DNA of 6,257 nt from Phycisphaerales bacterium (lineage in GTDB: Bacteria; Planctomycetota; Phycisphaerae; Phycisphaerales; UBA1924). Every line of letters begins with the position of its first letter. Position 1 is the first letter of the stretch. The DNA is taken from positions 1 to 6,257 of the forward strand of contig DOJA01000008.1 of NCBI GenBank assembly GCA_003511945.1, read 5' to 3'. The position numbers and the translations under genes were made by a program. This document shows positions 5,978-6,257 of this stretch, piece after piece. Under the pieces are notes generated by a model that did not search any database, had not been told where the DNA came from, and saw only the letters and a program-made list of their open reading frames with translations.

Positions 5978-6257
5978 CTACCCCGGCGCGTCGATCGCCA
6001 GCGGCTCGATCGCCACCGCCCGACGGGCCGCGAAGTCGATCGTCAGCAGGCACCCGCAGGCCCTGCGCTCGCCCGTGGCGACCTCGAACGGCGCGGGCTC
6101 CTGCGTGCGCATCACCTTCAGCACCGGCGCTGATTCGCGACCGATCACCCCGCGGTGGCCCCCGCACATGCCAAGGTCGGTCATGTAGGCGGTTCCGCCG
6201 CCGAGACTCTGGTCGTCCGCCGTCGGCACATGGGTGTGCGTGCCGAAGACGGCGCTG
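5978..6257 (-). CDS. C-terminal end of a YmdB/TIGR00282-family metallophosphoesterase (5' truncated by window edge)
   Basis: Ninety-two residues and the stop are visible; the N-terminal two thirds lie beyond 6257. The visible part opens with AVFGTHTHVPTADD, followed by GGTAYMTDLGMCGG and GVIGRE. This matches the C-terminal region of the YmdB family (about 260-280 residues). The two histidines of GTHTH are metal ligands of the dinuclear centre in characterised members. Those proteins hydrolyse cyclic nucleotides; in Bacillus subtilis YmdB affects biofilm and motility decisions, but the role here is unknown. The sequence ends in IDFAARRAVAIEPLAIDAPG, a typical beta-strand finish. A terminator hairpin follows at once, so this gene is probably the last of its transcript and the aminotransferase gene downstream is separately expressed. 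Confidence 0.9.
   Translation of the reverse strand, partial: SAVFGTHTHVPTADDQSLGGGTAYMTDLGMCGGHRGVIGRESAPVLKVMRTQEPAPFEVATGERRACGCLLTIDFAARRAVAIEPLAIDAPG

Noticed and set aside
5859..6167. N-terminal extension of the aminotransferase frame on the minus strand
   Set aside because: It overlaps the phosphoesterase gene in another frame and runs through a terminator hairpin. The family N-terminus and a ribosome binding site support ATG 5858.
4674..6188. Long plus-strand open frame (504 codons) opposite the aminotransferase and phosphoesterase genes
   Set aside because: It crosses two minus-strand genes and the terminator between them, and its Arg/Val/His-rich translation is typical of a shadow frame.
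1..6257. Mobile elements, CRISPR arrays, tRNA or rRNA genes, riboswitches
   Set aside because: I saw no transposase motifs, long inverted or direct repeats, spacer-repeat periodicity or cloverleaf signatures on either strand. Gaps between genes are too short for most structured RNAs.

Overview
The window is very GC-rich, with G or C at most third codon positions, and almost entirely coding. The gene content suggests a high-GC member of the Planctomycetota, perhaps Phycisphaerae. The main clue is a small protein with the N-terminal fold of the Hc1 histone-like family, known from Chlamydiae, Planctomycetes and some Bacteroidetes. This assignment is an inference; no rRNA or marker gene is present to settle it.

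Layout, left to right. (1) 1-222, plus strand: the 3' end of an unrecognised gene with a Pro/Ala/Gly-rich tail. (2) 255-1607, plus: a diguanylate cyclase with a degenerate receiver-like N-terminus, a possible GAF-like middle and a complete GGDEF domain with an intact inhibitory site. A terminator-like hairpin follows. (3) 1739-4643, plus: a compact four-gene set. It contains a 59-residue Hc1-like protein, a FabZ-type hot-dog dehydratase, a class I mannose-6-phosphate isomerase (manA) and a bifunctional chorismate mutase/prephenate dehydrogenase (tyrA). The first gap is 18 bases and the next two junctions are ATGA overlaps, so co-transcription and translational coupling are likely. (4) 4647-5858, minus: a DegT/DnrJ/EryC1-family PLP aminotransferase, whose stop lies three bases from the tyrA stop. 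(5) 5978-6257, minus: the C-terminal end of a YmdB/TIGR00282-family metallophosphoesterase, followed by a good intrinsic-terminator hairpin.

Functionally this looks like ordinary core-genome territory: second-messenger signalling, a small chromatin-like protein, fatty-acid/lipid synthesis, sugar-phosphate supply, tyrosine synthesis and nucleotide-sugar amination. FabZ, ManA and the aminotransferase could all feed cell-envelope synthesis, but nothing here proves that they act together. I see no mobile element, CRISPR array, tRNA or rRNA, and no convincing novel defence or metabolic system. The points most worth a second look are the charge-neutral Hc1 mini-protein at the head of the operon, the pseudo-receiver and nine-G tract in the diguanylate cyclase, and the AroQ-TyrA fusion in a probable planctomycete. 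No stretch of 300 bases lacks a gene; the longest gaps are 1608-1738 and 5859-5977.
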